64,000 nt of DNA from an uncultured Oscillospiraceae bacterium (GTDB lineage: Bacteria > Bacillota > Clostridia > Oscillospirales > Oscillospiraceae). The notes beneath the pieces were generated by a model. It saw only the letters and a program-made list of their open reading frames with translations. It was not told where the DNA came from and did no database searches. The stretch is taken from the NCBI GenBank assembly GCA_944385415.1, contig CALWXC010000001.1, positions 1 to 64,000 on the forward strand, given 5' to 3'. A program made the translations under genes and the position numbers. Shown here one piece after another: positions 63,572 to 64,000 of the stretch; position 1 is the stretch's first letter, and the number at the start of each line of letters is the position of its first letter.

Positions 63572-64000
63572 TTACAGGGTGCGCTCTGTGGCGCGGTACA
63601 GCAGGGCGTTGCAGATGGCGGCGGCCACGTTGCTGCCGCCCTTGCGGCCGCGGGCCACAATGCAGGGAGCATTCCGTTCAATGACCCACTCCTTGCTCTG
63701 CACCACATTGACAAAGCCTACAGGGACGCCGATGATCAGGGCCGGGTTCAGCTTGCCCTCGTCCATCAGCTCGCAGATGCGGACCAATGCCGTGGGGGCG
63801 TTGCCGATGGCGAAGATCACGGGGCCGTCCAGGGCGGCGGCCTTGTCCATGGAAGCCGTGGCACGGGTGGTGCCGTGCTCCTTGGCGGCGGCGGCCACAT
63901 CTTCATCGGCCATAAAGCAGCGGACCTCCACACCCAGCTTCTTGCAGGCGGCCTTGTTGACACCGGAGAAGGCCATATTGGTGTCGGTGACAATGGTCAC
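63572..64000 (-). CDS. cbiC: Precorrin-8X methylmutase, 3' part (cut by window edge)
   Basis: The last 142 residues of CobH/CbiC, which moves a methyl group from C11 to C12 in cobalamin ring synthesis. It shows TDTNMAFSGVNKAA, ATASMDKAA, IFAIGNAPTALVRICELMDE and VPVGFVNVVQSKEWV, then PCIVARGRKGGSNVAAAICN. The full protein is about 210 residues, so the N-terminus and other cobalamin genes lie beyond 64000. Confidence 0.93.
   Translation of the reverse strand: MTIVTDTNMAFSGVNKAACKKLGVEVRCFMADEDVAAAAKEHGTTRATASMDKAAALDGPVIFAIGNAPTALVRICELMDEGKLNPALIIGVPVGFVNVVQSKEWVIERNAPCIVARGRKGGSNVAAAICNALLYRATERTL

Overview
The window looks like chromosomal DNA from a GC-rich, endospore-forming gut Clostridium relative, most likely an Oscillospiraceae member of the Flavonifractor/Intestinimonas type. 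This rests on yabP-yabQ-divIC-yabR and holB-ricT synteny, groES-groEL under a CIRCE element, AAGGAGG-type ribosome binding sites, and the style of the mobile genes. It is inference from gene content; no database was searched. No rRNA operon or CRISPR array is visible.

Bases 1-10900 are accessory DNA. They begin with debris: a replication-initiator remnant and displaced RHS/YD-repeat fragments around an AT-rich C-terminal module. A WYL regulator follows. Then comes cargo of an integrative element: an XRE regulator and ImmA-type protease whose promoter holds a LexA-like box, two sigma-like regulators, an orphan MazF, a metallophosphoesterase, and at the right end a large serine recombinase. The element ends at a tRNA-Ala(GGC) whose 3' half is normal and whose 5' half is aberrant, preceded by a near-consensus promoter. 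No conjugation genes are present, so the element is decayed or extends beyond the left edge.

Bases 11300-24130 hold a carbohydrate or sugar-acid catabolic locus. A LacI regulator converges on a leftward operon (URO-D family protein, permease, lipoprotein binding protein, double ATPase). A FadR/GntR regulator diverges from a rightward operon: split transketolase, apionate-oxidoisomerase-like dehydrogenase, 2-hydroxyacid dehydrogenase, glycerate kinase. The last two enzymes would turn hydroxypyruvate into D-glycerate and then 2-phosphoglycerate. The transketolase C-terminal half carries a one-base frameshift. Operator-like palindromes tie both regulators to the locus. The substrate is unknown and the combination is the best candidate here for an undescribed pathway.

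Bases 24300-36130 hold sensing genes: a BlaI repressor with an M56 BlaR1-like sensor of unusual size, an HPt protein, a response regulator with a degenerate HD-GYP domain, a hybrid histidine kinase, a methyl-accepting chemotaxis protein, and an ECF sigma factor with a DUF4179-type partner. Bases 36190-64000 are mostly core genome: GroESL, lipid kinase, rRNA methyltransferase, anion permease, NfeD/SPFH pair, PepSY protein, a permuted GH3 protein lacking the usual nucleophile, GNAT, RicT and DNA polymerase delta-prime, MoaB-like protein, RF3, RpiB, inositol monophosphatase, SDR, the yabPQ-divIC-yabR cluster, an SLH protein, a PPC-domain protein, and the end of precorrin-8X methylmutase. Two noncoding features stand out: a dispersed multi-hairpin repeat found at several minus-strand gene ends, and a compact RNA gene near 59815 with its own promoter and terminator.
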